NCBI RefSeq assembly: GCF_024704725.1
Contig: NZ_JALIQS010000005.1
Location: 1-64,000, forward strand
Direction of reading: 5' to 3'
DNA length: 64,000 nucleotides
Origin: Shinella sp. CPCC 101442
GTDB taxonomy: Bacteria > Pseudomonadota > Alphaproteobacteria > Rhizobiales > Rhizobiaceae
Shown here: positions 30,633 through 39,815 of the stretch, one piece after another
Layout of the letters: each line of letters begins with the position of its first letter
Numbering within the stretch: the first letter of the stretch is position 1
Made by a program: the position numbers and the translations under genes
Notes under the pieces: generated by a model
Seen by the model: the letters and a program-made list of their open reading frames with translations, nothing else
Databases searched by the model: none
What the model was told of the DNA's origin: nothing

Positions 30633-32468
30633 TCATTCCGGCAGGATGCGCACGGCGCCCTTGTCGGCGCTCGAAGCGAAGGCGGCATAGGCCTTCAGCG
30701 CCGTCGTGACATTGCGCTTGCGCGGCGCGGCCGGCTTCCAGCCGAGCTTGTCCTGCTCGTCGCGGCGGGCAGCGAGTTCCGCTTCCGCAACCGCGAGGTT
30801 GATCGTGCGGTTCGGGATATCGATCTCGATGAGATCGCCGTCACGCACCAGGCCGATGGTGCCACCCTGCGCCGCTTCCGGCGAGGCGTGGCCGATCGAC
30901 AGGCCGGACGTGCCGCCGGAGAAGCGGCCGTCGGTGACGAGCGCGCAGGCCTTTCCGAGGCCCTTCGACTTCAGGTAGCTCGTCGGATAGAGCATTTCCT
31001 GCATGCCGGGGCCGCCCTTCGGGCCTTCATAGCGGATGACGACAACGTCGCCGGCCTTCACCTCGTTGGCAAGGATGCCCTTGACCGCCGCGTCCTGGCT
31101 CTCGAAGACGACCGCCGGACCGGAGAACTTCAGGATCGATTCATCGACGCCGGCCGTCTTCACGATGCAGCCGTCGAGCGCGATGTTGCCGGAGAGAACA
31201 GCGAGGCCGCCGTCCTTCGAGAACGGGTGTTCGACGGAACGGATGACGCCGTTTTCACCGTCCGTATCCAGTTCGTCCCAACGCGCTTCCTGGCTGAAGG
31301 CGACCTGGGTCGGAATGCCGCCCGGTGCCGCGCGGAAGAAGGTGCGCACCGTCTCGCTGGTCGTGCGGGTGATGTCCCAGCGGTCGATGGCGTGGCCGAG
31401 CGTTTCGGCATGGACGGTCGGCGTGTCGCGGTGGATGAGGCCGCCGCGGTCGAGTTCGCCGAGGATGCGCATGATGCCGCCGGCGCGGTGCACGTCTTCC
31501 ATGTGCACGTCCTGCTTGGCGGGCGCGACCTTGGAGAGGCACGGCACCCGGCGCGACAGCTGGTCGATGTCATCAAGGTCGAAATCGATGCCGCCTTCAT
31601 AGGCGGCTGCGAGGATGTGCAGCACGGTGTTGGTCGAGCCGCCCATGGCGACGTCGAGCGACATGGCGTTCTCGAAAGCCTTCTTGTTGGCGACGTTGCG
31701 CGGCAGGATGCTGTCGTCTTCCTGCTCGTAGTAGCGGCGGGCGAGATCGACGATCAGGTGGCCGGCCTCGACGAACAGGCGCTTGCGGTCGGCATGGGTG
31801 GCGAGCGTCGAGCCGTTGCCCGGCAGCGACAGGCCGAGGGCTTCGGTCAGACAGTTCATCGAATTGGCGGTGAACATGCCGGAGCAGGAGCCGCAGGTCG
31901 GGCAGGCGGAGCGCTCGATGACGGCGACATCCTCGTCGGAGATCTTGTCGTCGGCGGCGGCGACCATGGCGTCGACGAGGTCGAGCGCGTGGGTCTTGCC
32001 GTGCAGCACGACCTTGCCGGCTTCCATGGGGCCGCCGGACACGAAGACGGAGGGGATGTTGAGGCGCATGGCGGCGTTCAGCATGCCGGGCGTGATCTTG
32101 TCGCAGTTCGAGATGCAGACCATGGCGTCGGCGCAATGCGCATTGACCATGTACTCGACCGAGTCGGCGATGATTTCGCGCGACGGCAGCGAGTACAGCA
32201 TGCCGTCATGGCCCATCGCGATACCGTCGTCGACGGCGATCGTGTTGAATTCCTTGGCGACGCCGCCGGCCTTCTCGATTTCGCGGGCGACGAGCTGGCC
32301 AAGGTCCTTCAGGTGCACGTGGCCGGGCACGAACTGGGTAAAGGAGTTCACCACCGCAATGATCGGCTTGCCGAAATCCGAATCCTTCATGCCGGTCGCG
32401 CGCCAGAGGCCGCGGGCACCGGCCATGTTGCGGCCGTGGGTGGTGGTTCGGGAGCGATATGCGGGCAT
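30633..32468 (-). CDS. ilvD: Dihydroxy-acid dehydratase
   Basis: A 611-residue Fe-S dehydratase of the IlvD/Edd family. The cluster cysteines are in [12 protein letters not shown] (near 122) and [18 protein letters not shown] (near 194); the C-terminal [21 protein letters not shown] is diagnostic. It converts dihydroxy-isovalerate and dihydroxy-methylvalerate to the oxo acids of valine and isoleucine synthesis. The ATG with GAGGA 8 bases upstream gives the standard length. Sugar-acid dehydratases are relatives, and a sugar-acid cluster lies nearby, but the sequence and length favour IlvD. Confidence 0.93.
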   Translation of the reverse strand: MPAYRSRTTTHGRNMAGARGLWRATGMKDSDFGKPIIAVVNSFTQFVPGHVHLKDLGQLVAREIEKAGGVAKEFNTIAVDDGIAMGHDGMLYSLPSREIIADSVEYMVNAHCADAMVCISNCDKITPGMLNAAMRLNIPSVFVSGGPMEAGKVVLHGKTHALDLVDAMVAAADDKISDEDVAVIERSACPTCGSCSGMFTANSMNCLTEALGLSLPGNGSTLATHADRKRLFVEAGHLIVDLARRYYEQEDDSILPRNVANKKAFENAMSLDVAMGGSTNTVLHILAAAYEGGIDFDLDDIDQLSRRVPCLSKVAPAKQDVHMEDVHRAGGIMRILGELDRGGLIHRDTPTVHAETLGHAIDRWDITRTTSETVRTFFRAAPGGIPTQVAFSQEARWDELDTDGENGVIRSVEHPFSKDGGLAVLSGNIALDGCIVKTAGVDESILKFSGPAVVFESQDAAVKGILANEVKAGDVVVIRYEGPKGGPGMQEMLYPTSYLKSKGLGKACALVTDGRFSGGTSGLSIGHASPEAAQGGTIGLVRDGDLIEIDIPNRTINLAVAEAELAARRDEQDKLGWKPAAPRKRNVTTALKAYAAFASSADKGAVRILPE

Positions 32469-32661
32469 GGTCAATTCCTCGAGGTGGACGTGGCTGGCAT
32501 ATGGGCGTCTTCAAGCCGGATTGCGAGCCTTACGAGGGTTTCCCTAGCGCAAAACGCCCCCCACGTCACGAAAGGAATGACGATTTTTTGACGGTGCGAC
32601 GCAATTTCCTTGCCGGCGGCTCTCGGTGTCGCGACCGTTGTCGGCATGGTGCATTCGTGCC

Positions 32662-33711
32662 ATGGTCCACGCCATGAACGGCACGGGACAGGATTTGGCG
32701 GAAGCGGGTGCTGAGGGCGCCGAGGCGGGGCTCGACAAGAGCCCGCTTTATCTGCGCATTCGCGACGTGCTGGCGCAGGCGATTTCCGCCGGCCGCCTGC
32801 CGAAGGGCGCACTGCTGCTGGAAGGCCCGGTCGCGACCCTCTTTGCCTCCACCCGCACGCCGGTGCGTCAGGCGCTCGTCCTCCTTGAGGAGGGCGGCAT
32901 GATCCGTCGCTTCGACGGGCGTGGCTTTCTGGTCGGGCAGGGACGCAGCGGGCCGAAGCGCGTGGCGCTGACATCAAACATGCTCGGCCTCAGCGAGGAA
33001 GCGCCCGGCCTGCGCAAGGCTTTGGGCTGGGAGGCGATCTATGAGAACCTGGAGCGGGAGATGGTGCATCTCTCCGTCTTCGGCCGCCATCGCATCAACG
33101 AGGTGGAACTGGCGCGCGCCCGCGGCGTCGGCCGGCAGGTGGCGCGCGATGCGCTGACGCGGCTGGAAGCTCTTGGCATCGTCGAGAAGGACGAGCGCAT
33201 GCGCTGGACGCTGGTGCCGCTCGACGAGAGCCGCATGCGCGACCTGCACGATATCCGCGTCGCGCTGGAGCCCGTGGCCCTGATGCAGGCGGCGCCCTTC
33301 ATTCCACCCGCCGAACGCCGGATGATGAGCGACCGGCTGGAGGAGGCGCTGGCCGCCTATCCCGATCTTTCGGTCGAGGCGATGGACGACCTCGAAACCG
33401 ACCTGCACATCACCTGCCTCGGCTACTGCCCGAACCGGGAGCTGCTGATCGCGCTGCGTCGCGCGCGGTTCATGCTGAATGTCAGCAAGCACATCATCGG
33501 CGTCTCGCACCGCATGCCTGCCGCCGAACCCTTCATTGCCGAGCATCTGGCCGTGTTCCGCGCGCTTGATGTCGAGGATGTCGCGCGGGCGGCCGAGACC
33601 TTGCGCCATCACATCGTCGTCTCGCTGCCCAAGGTGATCAGCCGCGTCGCGGAACTGCGCGCGGCGCACCGGCCCGATGTTCCCGCCTATGCGACGCCGG
33701 TTCCGCGCTGA
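32662..33711 (+). CDS. GntR-family regulator with two winged-helix domains
   Basis: About 349 residues from ATG 32662; another ATG four codons on is possible and no start has a strong site. Unusually it shows two GntR-type HTH units: the first in LYLRIRDVLAQAISAGRLPKG...STRTPVRQALVLLEEGGMIRR, the second in WEAIYENLEREMVHLSVFGRHRINEVELARARGVGRQVARDALTRLEALGIV. An FCD-type effector region follows (MRDLHDIRVALEPVALMQAA). It is transcribed away from ilvD and upstream of a VOC gene and a UxaA-family dehydratase. Its ligand is unknown; sugar acids are plausible. Confidence 0.8.
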   Translation: MVHAMNGTGQDLAEAGAEGAEAGLDKSPLYLRIRDVLAQAISAGRLPKGALLLEGPVATLFASTRTPVRQALVLLEEGGMIRRFDGRGFLVGQGRSGPKRVALTSNMLGLSEEAPGLRKALGWEAIYENLEREMVHLSVFGRHRINEVELARARGVGRQVARDALTRLEALGIVEKDERMRWTLVPLDESRMRDLHDIRVALEPVALMQAAPFIPPAERRMMSDRLEEALAAYPDLSVEAMDDLETDLHITCLGYCPNRELLIALRRARFMLNVSKHIIGVSHRMPAAEPFIAEHLAVFRALDVEDVARAAETLRHHIVVSLPKVISRVAELRAAHRPDVPAYATPVPR

Positions 33712-33720
33712 GGAGCTGCC

Positions 33721-34077
33721 ATGAAGGTCAAGCGCATCGTCGCCAATATCGAGACGGCCGATCCGGGCGCGGTCGCGCGCTTCTACAAGGACGTGCTCGG
33801 GCTGGACCTCCTGATGGACCATGGCTGGATCGCCACCTATGGCAGCGACGGCACCACCATGCCGCTGCAGGTGAGCTTTGCCTCCGAGGGCGGTTCGGGC
33901 ACGCCGGTGCCTGGGCTTTCGGTCGAGGTCGACGATGTCGAGGCAGCCTATCAGGCCGTCCTCACGGGCGGTTATGCCGTGGAATACGGACCGGTGGACG
34001 AGCCTTGGGGCGTGCGGCGCTTTTTCGTGCGCGATCCCTCGGGCACGCTCGTCAACATCGTCATGCACACGCGCTGA
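33721..34077 (+). CDS. Single-domain VOC (glyoxalase-like) protein
   Basis: A 118-residue protein with one VOC domain: VKRIVANIETADPGAVARFYKDVLGLDLLMDHGW and a C-terminal WGVRRFFVRDPSGTLVNIVMH. It follows the double-HTH regulator after 9 bases with GAGG upstream, so the two are probably co-transcribed. Family members bind metals and small molecules; this one may handle a ligand or by-product of the neighbouring sugar-acid pathway, but that is inference. Confidence 0.82.
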   Translation: MKVKRIVANIETADPGAVARFYKDVLGLDLLMDHGWIATYGSDGTTMPLQVSFASEGGSGTPVPGLSVEVDDVEAAYQAVLTGGYAVEYGPVDEPWGVRRFFVRDPSGTLVNIVMHTR

Positions 34078-35607
34078 TCAGGTGATCGCGCCGACCTGCC
34101 AGGGCACGAATTCGTTGTCGCCATAGTCGAAGGCTTCGCTCGCCGTCTTGCGGCCGGAGGCGGTCTCGATGACGAAGTCGAAGATGCGGCGGCCGGCCTG
34201 TTCGATGGTTTCCGTGCCATCGACGATCGTGCCGCAGTTGATGTCCATGTCTTCCCTGATGTGCTCGTACATCGGCGTGTTGGTGGCGATCTTGATGCAG
34301 GGCGCCGGCTTGTAGCCGGAGACCGAGCCACGGCCGGTGGTGAAGGCGACGAGGTTGCAGCCGCCGGCGATCTGGCCGGTGACGGCGGCCGGGTCGTAGC
34401 CGGGTGTGTCCATGAAGACGAAGCCCGCTTCCGTCACCTCCTCGGCATATTCATAGACGGCGTTGAGCGGCATCGAGCCACCTTTGGCGACGGCCCCGAG
34501 CGACTTTTCGAGAATGGTCGTGAGGCCGCCGGCCTTGTTGCCGAAGGAGGGATTGTTGTTGAGTTCGGCGTCGTTCTTCGCCGTGTAGTCCCGCCACCAC
34601 TCGATACGGGCGAGCAGTTTTTCGGCAACCTCCGGTCGGGCGGCGCGGCGGGTCAGCAGATGCTCGGCGCCGTAGATTTCGGGGGTTTCGGACAACACGG
34701 TCGTCGCGCCTTGCTGCACGAGAAGGTCGGACGCGACGCCGAGTGCCGGGTTTGCGGAGATGCCGGAATAGCCGTCCGAGCCGCCGCATTCCAGCGCCAG
34801 CTTGATGCCGGAGAGCGGTTGCGGTGTACGGCGGATGCGGACGACATCCGGCAGCATGTCGTCGATCATGGCGCAGGCCGCCTCGATCGTCTTGCGCGTG
34901 CCGCCCTGCTCCTGGATCATCATCTTGCGGAAGGTTTTTCCCTCCTCGAGCCCGGCTTCCTCGACGAGCGGGCCGTACTGGAAGGTTTCGCAGCCCAGCC
35001 CGATCATCAGGATACCGCCGAAGTTCGGGTTGCGGGCATAGCCTTTGAAGGTACGCGTCAGGATGCGCCCGCCTTCGGACTTGAGGTTCAGTGCACAGCC
35101 GCCGCCATAGGTCAGCGCCACCACGCCGTCGATGTTCTCATGGCCGGTCTCGCGGAACCTGCGGGCATAGTGCTCCGCCACGTAGCGCGAGACCGTGGCG
35201 GAACAGTTCACCGTCGAGAGGATACCGATATAGTTGCGCGTGCCGATGCGGCCGTTGCCCCGGTCATAGCCATCGAAGGTGCGGCGCTCGGCCTGCGGCA
35301 CCATGACAGGCGGGGCATTGTCGACGCAGAATTCGTGCCTGAGGGCAACATCGAGTATGGCGAGGTTCTGCAGGTGCACGTGCTCGCCAGGGCGGATTTC
35401 TCGCGTCGCGTAGCCGATGATCTGACCATATTTCAGCACGGGCGCGTTTTCGGCGATCGGTGCGACGGCGACCTTGTGGCCGCGCGGAATACGCTCGGCG
35501 GCGGTGACGCCGTTCACCAGCGCCCGACCGGCATCGATATTGGCGGGCACCACGCCGACATTGTCTTTCGGGTTGAGCACGAGCACGGCGGGAAGGTCGG
35601 CGAGCAT
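34078..35607 (-). CDS. UxaA-family altronate/galactarate-type dehydratase
   Basis: A 509-residue protein with an N-terminal SAF domain (residues about 5-80, IPRGHKVAVAPIAENAPVLKYGQIIG) and a UxaA catalytic region. Motifs are GRIGTRNYIGILSTVNCSATVS, THGGGC-like LTYGGGCAL, GLGCE and the closing EFVPWQVGAIT. The family dehydrates D-altronate or D-galactarate to 2-keto-3-deoxy acids. Its stop abuts the converging VOC gene. It is divergent from a FadR-type regulator and dgoD, which suggests uronate or aldonate catabolism. Which sugar acid it uses cannot be told from sequence. Confidence 0.88.
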   Translation of the reverse strand: MLADLPAVLVLNPKDNVGVVPANIDAGRALVNGVTAAERIPRGHKVAVAPIAENAPVLKYGQIIGYATREIRPGEHVHLQNLAILDVALRHEFCVDNAPPVMVPQAERRTFDGYDRGNGRIGTRNYIGILSTVNCSATVSRYVAEHYARRFRETGHENIDGVVALTYGGGCALNLKSEGGRILTRTFKGYARNPNFGGILMIGLGCETFQYGPLVEEAGLEEGKTFRKMMIQEQGGTRKTIEAACAMIDDMLPDVVRIRRTPQPLSGIKLALECGGSDGYSGISANPALGVASDLLVQQGATTVLSETPEIYGAEHLLTRRAARPEVAEKLLARIEWWRDYTAKNDAELNNNPSFGNKAGGLTTILEKSLGAVAKGGSMPLNAVYEYAEEVTEAGFVFMDTPGYDPAAVTGQIAGGCNLVAFTTGRGSVSGYKPAPCIKIATNTPMYEHIREDMDINCGTIVDGTETIEQAGRRIFDFVIETASGRKTASEAFDYGDNEFVPWQVGAIT

Positions 35608-35729
35608 GGCGGTTCCTCCAGTGGGATCGGCGCATTATGCACTTTGCCGGCAAAAGTCAATCATGGGGATTTTTGCCGCCGAAAAACGCAGGGGCATGGT
35701 TGCCGCCATCAATTTGTCATATCATTGCG

Positions 35730-35743
35730 TCGTAATTGTACGA
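35730..35743. promoter_or_regulatory. Candidate GntR operator between uxaA-like and regulator genes
   Basis: An inverted repeat TCGTA-ATTG-TACGA lies in the divergent gap upstream of the FadR-type regulator, inside a larger ATCAT/ATGAT pair (35721-35746). FadR-subfamily regulators bind short palindromes of this type. Assignment is by position only. Confidence 0.45.
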
Positions 35744-35771
35744 TGATTTAATCTGCAGATCGGGAGGTTGC

Positions 35772-36518
35772 GTGCCGGAGAAAGCAAGAAGACAGGCCCA
35801 GCGGTCTTTGTCGCGCCGTCCGCGCGTGCGTCACAACGTGACGGCGGCGATTGGCACGGACATCTGCGGTGGCCGTTTTCCGCCCGGAACGGTTCTGCCG
35901 CGCGAAAGCGACCTTTGCGAGACCTATGGTGTCAGCCGCACCGTCATCCGCGAATCCCTGAAGGTTCTGGAGACCAAAGGCCTTGTGCGCGGCCGTCCCC
36001 GTGTCGGGACGCTCGTCTGCGACCGCTCGGAATGGAACGTGCTCGACGCGCAGATCCTCGAATGGATGGGGCCGGACGTGCTTTCGGCCGAACTGCTGGG
36101 CTCCATTCTGGAGGCGCGCCGCACGGTGGAGCCCGCCGCCGCCTTCCTCGCCGCCTCGCGCGCCACCGCGCAGGAGATCGCCGATCTCGAACGGGCCTGC
36201 GACGAGATGGGCGAGGCCGAAGGCGATCTGGAAACCTTCACGGCTGCTGACGCCCGTTTCCACGAGACCCTGCTCAGGGCCAGCCACAACAGGGTCTTTC
36301 ACCAGCTGTCGTCCATCATCCATGCCGCCCTTTCCTATGCGCTGTACGCGTCCAACCGGGCATCGGCAAAGCGCGACGAGGCGCTGGATGTGCATCGCGA
36401 TCTCGTGGATGCGCTGCGGCTTCGTGATGGCGCGCGGGCGGAAGCCTGCTCCCGCCACATTCTCGATCTCGCCGCGCGCGACCTGTCCGGCCTGATGGGC
36501 AAGGCGGACGAAACCTGA
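35772..36518 (+). CDS. FadR-subfamily GntR regulator
   Basis: A 248-residue protein with an N-terminal winged helix (FPPGTVLPRESDLCETYGVSRTVIRESLKVLETKGLVRGRPRVGT) and a C-terminal FCD domain (LEARRTVEPAAAFLAA; DARFHETLLRASHN; DVHRDLVDALRLRD, containing likely metal-binding His). The GTG start has GGGAGG close upstream; an in-frame TTG twelve codons earlier lacks one. It is followed by dgoD after 57 bases and is divergent from the UxaA-type dehydratase, so it probably represses both in response to a sugar acid. Confidence 0.88.
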   Translation: MPEKARRQAQRSLSRRPRVRHNVTAAIGTDICGGRFPPGTVLPRESDLCETYGVSRTVIRESLKVLETKGLVRGRPRVGTLVCDRSEWNVLDAQILEWMGPDVLSAELLGSILEARRTVEPAAAFLAASRATAQEIADLERACDEMGEAEGDLETFTAADARFHETLLRASHNRVFHQLSSIIHAALSYALYASNRASAKRDEALDVHRDLVDALRLRDGARAEACSRHILDLAARDLSGLMGKADET

Positions 36519-36575
36519 CGAATTTTGCGGGTGGAAGAGGCTCGCGATGCAAGCAGACTGACGAGGGATGGAACC

Positions 36576-37724
36576 ATGAAGATCACCAAGCTCACCACTT
36601 ATATCGTGCCGCCGCGCTGGCTGTTCCTGAAGGTGGAGACGGACGAGGGCATCGTCGGCTGGGGCGAGCCGGTCGTGGAGGGCCGCGCGCTGACCGTCGA
36701 AGCCGCCGTGCACGAACTGTCCGACTATCTCGTCGGCAAGGATCCGCTGCTGATCGAGGACCACTGGCAGGTCATGTATCGCGGCGGCTTCTATCGCGGC
36801 GGGGCCGTGCACATGTCGGCGCTTGCCGGCATCGACCAGGCGCTCTGGGACATCAAGGGCAAGGCCTATGGCCAGCCGATCCATGCGCTGCTCGGTGGCC
36901 AGGTGCGCGACAAGATCAAGGTCTATAGCTGGATCGGCGGTGACCGCCCCGCCGACGTCGCCAACAATGCCCGCGAAGTGGTCGCCCGTGGCTTCAAGGC
37001 GATCAAGCTCAACGGCTGTGAGGAAATGCAGATCGTCGACACCTGGGACAAGGTGGAGAAGGCCGTCGAAACCATTGCGACGATCCGCGAGGCGATCGGC
37101 CCCTATATCGGCATCGGTGTCGATTTCCATGGCCGCGTGCACCGGCCGATGGCCAAGGTGCTGGCCAAGGAGCTCGAACAGTTCAAGCTGATGTTCATCG
37201 AGGAGCCGGTCCTGTCCGAAAACCGCGAGGCGCTGAAGGAGATCGCCAACCATTGCTCGACGCCGATCGCACTCGGGGAGCGGCTCTATTCGCGCTGGGA
37301 CTTCAAGTCGGTGCTGGCGGACGGCTATGTCGACATCCTCCAGCCCGACCTGTCGCATGCCGGTGGCATCACGGAATGCCGCAAGATCGCGGCCATGGCG
37401 GAAGCTTATGACGTGGCGCTGGCGCCGCATTGCCCGCTGGGGCCGATCGCGCTTGCCGCCTGCCTGCAGGTCGATGCCGTCTCCCACAATGCCTTCATCC
37501 AGGAGCAAAGCCTCGGCACCCACTACAACAAGGGCAACGATATCCTCGACTACATCTCCAACAAGGAGGTCTTCCACTATGCCGACGGCTTCGTCTCGAT
37601 CCCGCAGGGACCGGGCCTCGGCATCGAGGTGGACGAGCAGTATGTCATCGAGCGCGCCAAGGAAGGCCATCGCTGGCGCAACCCCGTCTGGCGGCATGAA
37701 GACGGCAGCGTTGCCGAGTGGTGA
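36576..37724 (+). CDS. dgoD: D-galactonate dehydratase
   Basis: A 382-residue enolase-superfamily enzyme, the same length as Escherichia coli DgoD. Features are [25 protein letters not shown], the N-terminal barrel cap, metal-binding residues in [21 protein letters not shown] and [10 protein letters not shown], and [15 protein letters not shown]. The catalytic HxD-like region lies in [15 protein letters not shown] and [13 protein letters not shown]. It converts D-galactonate to 2-keto-3-deoxygalactonate. dgoK and dgoA are not in the window. Confidence 0.93.
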   Translation: MKITKLTTYIVPPRWLFLKVETDEGIVGWGEPVVEGRALTVEAAVHELSDYLVGKDPLLIEDHWQVMYRGGFYRGGAVHMSALAGIDQALWDIKGKAYGQPIHALLGGQVRDKIKVYSWIGGDRPADVANNAREVVARGFKAIKLNGCEEMQIVDTWDKVEKAVETIATIREAIGPYIGIGVDFHGRVHRPMAKVLAKELEQFKLMFIEEPVLSENREALKEIANHCSTPIALGERLYSRWDFKSVLADGYVDILQPDLSHAGGITECRKIAAMAEAYDVALAPHCPLGPIALAACLQVDAVSHNAFIQEQSLGTHYNKGNDILDYISNKEVFHYADGFVSIPQGPGLGIEVDEQYVIERAKEGHRWRNPVWRHEDGSVAEW

Positions 37725-37747
37725 GCCGCCGGCATCGTTGATGAAAA

Positions 37748-37766
37748 GGCCGGGGATGTCCCGGCC
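37748..37766. terminator. Bidirectional terminator between dgoD and GFA gene
   Basis: A 7-bp stem GGCCGGG / CCCGGCC with a GATGT loop, preceded by AAAA (T run for the minus strand) and followed by a T-containing stretch. It separates two converging genes. Confidence 0.65.
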
Positions 37767-37779
37767 GCCTGCCTTGTTT

Positions 37780-38184
37780 TCAGCGGTCTGGAAGGCCGTT
37801 GAAATGTTCGAGCGTTTCGTCGAGTTGCAACCAGACATGTTTGTGTTGCTCGAAGACGGAAAGGGTGGGCGGCGCGAAGCCCGGATCGGCGTACGCGCCG
37901 ACCGCCACCCCGATCCAGGATGGCGACGCCTCTGCCTCCCAATAGACGGTTGAACCGCAGGTCGGGCAGAAATGCATCCGGACCTTGCGGCCGCTCTCGG
38001 CGGTGCGAAGAAACTGGGTGGACGGTCCTGAAACTTCGACGCAGCCTATCCTATAGAACGTGTTGGCGCTGAATGGCGCTCCCGTTCTCCGCTGGCATGC
38101 GAAGCAGTGGCAGAGCGCCGTCAGTTGCGGCGGCTCGGCGAATGTCAGTCTGAGAGCGCCGCAGGCGCATTGGGCATCGGCCAT
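37780..38184 (-). CDS. GFA-family zinc protein (second paralogue)
   Basis: A 134-residue protein starting MADAQCACGALRLTF. The three Cys groups are CACG, CHCFACQRRTG and HFCPTCGSTVYWE. GGGAGG lies about 8 bases upstream of the chosen ATG, which is seven codons inside the longest open frame. It is closer in sequence style to the third GFA protein than to the first (shared FCPxCGS and GAPF/GSAF patterns). It is monocistronic. Function is unproven, as for most of the family. Confidence 0.87.
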   Translation of the reverse strand: MADAQCACGALRLTFAEPPQLTALCHCFACQRRTGAPFSANTFYRIGCVEVSGPSTQFLRTAESGRKVRMHFCPTCGSTVYWEAEASPSWIGVAVGAYADPGFAPPTLSVFEQHKHVWLQLDETLEHFNGLPDR

Positions 38185-38466
38185 GGGGAAACCTCCCGGT
38201 TGCACGGTTCATATGCGTGAGATTGAGGGATGAAAGCGCAGGGCGAGCCGAAATGTCGTGCGGCGGACGATGCGCAGGCTGAGGCCTGAGACGGTTTCAG
38301 GCTTGCCAAAACATCGAGATAGGTCGCGCGGTGCCGAAGTCCAGAGACAATTTGTTTGGTCGGTGCGGGTTTGTCGCGCATGCCATCGGGTTTTTCATGC
38401 CTCTGGCAGGTGGACGGAATCGCTGCAGGTTCCTATGTCTTACGGGTATCAAGTAAGGAGAGATTC

Positions 38467-38604
38467 ATGCGTCCCATTTCCGGTTTCATTGTCGCCGCGC
38501 TCGCTGTTCTGGCGCTTGCCGGCTGCAGCACGACGGCAGCCGACAACACGACCTATGCCCGTCCTGCCGCATCGGGTGGTGCGATTTCGATTCCGCTGAA
38601 CTGA
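38467..38604 (+). CDS. Small lipoprotein, 45 residues
   Basis: MRPISGFIVAALAVLALAGC is a textbook lipoprotein signal: one basic residue, a hydrophobic run and a lipobox LAGC with Cys at 20. The mature peptide is only 26 residues (STTAADNTTYARPAASGG...). AAGGAGAG precedes the ATG. It stands alone, 31 bases from the converging kinase gene. Such tiny lipoproteins resemble entericidin-like envelope peptides, but no family match is certain. Confidence 0.7.
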   Translation: MRPISGFIVAALAVLALAGCSTTAADNTTYARPAASGGAISIPLN

Positions 38605-38635
38605 TATCCTGCGGGGCTGGGAGACGTAACGATCT

Positions 38636-39664
38636 TCAGGCCTTGCGGAGCGGTAGCGTGATGGCGGCCCGGTAGCGGTCGCCGTCCATCGGGCCCGACG
38701 AGAACCGCCATCGGCTACCGAAACGGGCCTGAAGCCGATCGGCGATGTTCCTGAGGCCGATGCCCATACCGGCCGGCTGGCGATCCATCTGCCCGGCCGG
38801 CAGGTCGTTTTCCACGCTTATCAGCAGATGGTCTCCCTCCTGCCGTGCTTCCAGCACGATGGTCACGCGTTTGGTGGACCGGGCAACGCCGTGTTTGACG
38901 GCATTTTCGATCAGCGGCTGAAGAATGAGGTTGGGGACCAGCGCGGTTTCGAGTTCCGCCGGAAGCCGGATATCGAACGCCATACGGTCCCCGAAGCGCT
39001 CGCGCTCGATTTCGAGATAATCGCGCTGCAGCGCGATTTCCTGCGCGAGCGGCACGTCGTGCAGGGGGTTGAGCGAAAGGGTCGTCTTCAGGAAGCGCGA
39101 CAGGGACAGCACCATGCGGTCCGCCCGTCCTGCCGATCCCTCCTCGATAAGGCCGGCAATGGAATTCAGCGTGTTGAAAAGGAAGTGCGGATTGAGTTCG
39201 TAGCGCAATGCCCGCATTTCCGCGTCCAGCTTGCGACGTTGTGCATTGAGCAACGAGAGCGCCGCCACGTAGAAGCCGAAAACGATGACGTTCCAGATCA
39301 TGCTGAAGCGGAACTGCAGGAGGGCCTTCTCCCACGTATTGGCGATGGCGAAGCCGGGAACGCTTAGGCCGCCCGGCAACACATGCGGACCGGCCAGCAT
39401 GATGACGGCGATATCGAACATGGCCTGGCCGATCCCGGCAGTGAAGACGGCGAGAATGCCAAAACCTATGGCTAGCGCCTTCGGCTGGTTTTGCAGGTGC
39501 TGGAGTATTCTTGCGAGAACCAAAGCGAGCAGAATGCTGCTCAGCCAACCGGGGGCGATGAGCGGCAGACCGCCAGGCAGCATCAGGATGTCGTTGATGG
39601 ACAGCGCCGTCCACAGGGTGAGTGCCAAAACCAGCGCCTCGCGCCCGCTCAACATGCCTGCCAT
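38636..39664 (-). CDS. LytS/YehU-type sensor histidine kinase (orphan)
   Basis: A 342-residue protein with about four to five membrane segments in residues 8-140 and then a His_kinase domain. The phosphoacceptor motif is LRYELNPHFLFNTLNSI (His near residue 159). The ATPase region has LILQPLIENAVKHG and a G-box MGIGLRNI. Kinases of this family normally pair with a LytTR response regulator encoded next door; none is present here. It is bounded by a terminator upstream and a converging gene downstream, so its partner must be elsewhere. Confidence 0.88.
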   Translation of the reverse strand: MAGMLSGREALVLALTLWTALSINDILMLPGGLPLIAPGWLSSILLALVLARILQHLQNQPKALAIGFGILAVFTAGIGQAMFDIAVIMLAGPHVLPGGLSVPGFAIANTWEKALLQFRFSMIWNVIVFGFYVAALSLLNAQRRKLDAEMRALRYELNPHFLFNTLNSIAGLIEEGSAGRADRMVLSLSRFLKTTLSLNPLHDVPLAQEIALQRDYLEIERERFGDRMAFDIRLPAELETALVPNLILQPLIENAVKHGVARSTKRVTIVLEARQEGDHLLISVENDLPAGQMDRQPAGMGIGLRNIADRLQARFGSRWRFSSGPMDGDRYRAAITLPLRKA

Positions 39665-39765
39665 GAATGCTCCCCAAGCTGCTTTCTATTGACGACAACG
39701 TGGCACACGTTTCGTCCCGCCTTGGAAGTAGGATGGGAAAATGTCCAGGCAACCGCTGGGTACGA

Positions 39766-39796
39766 AAAACCCGGCTTGGGATGCAAGCCGGGTTTT
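39766..39796 (-). terminator. Terminator of the NCS2 permease gene
   Basis: A perfect 13-bp stem AAAACCCGGCTTG / CAAGCCGGGTTTT with a 5-base loop, 19 bases after the permease stop. It ends in T residues in the leftward direction. Confidence 0.88.
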
Positions 39797-39815
39797 CATG
39801 GCGGGTGTGAAACGC

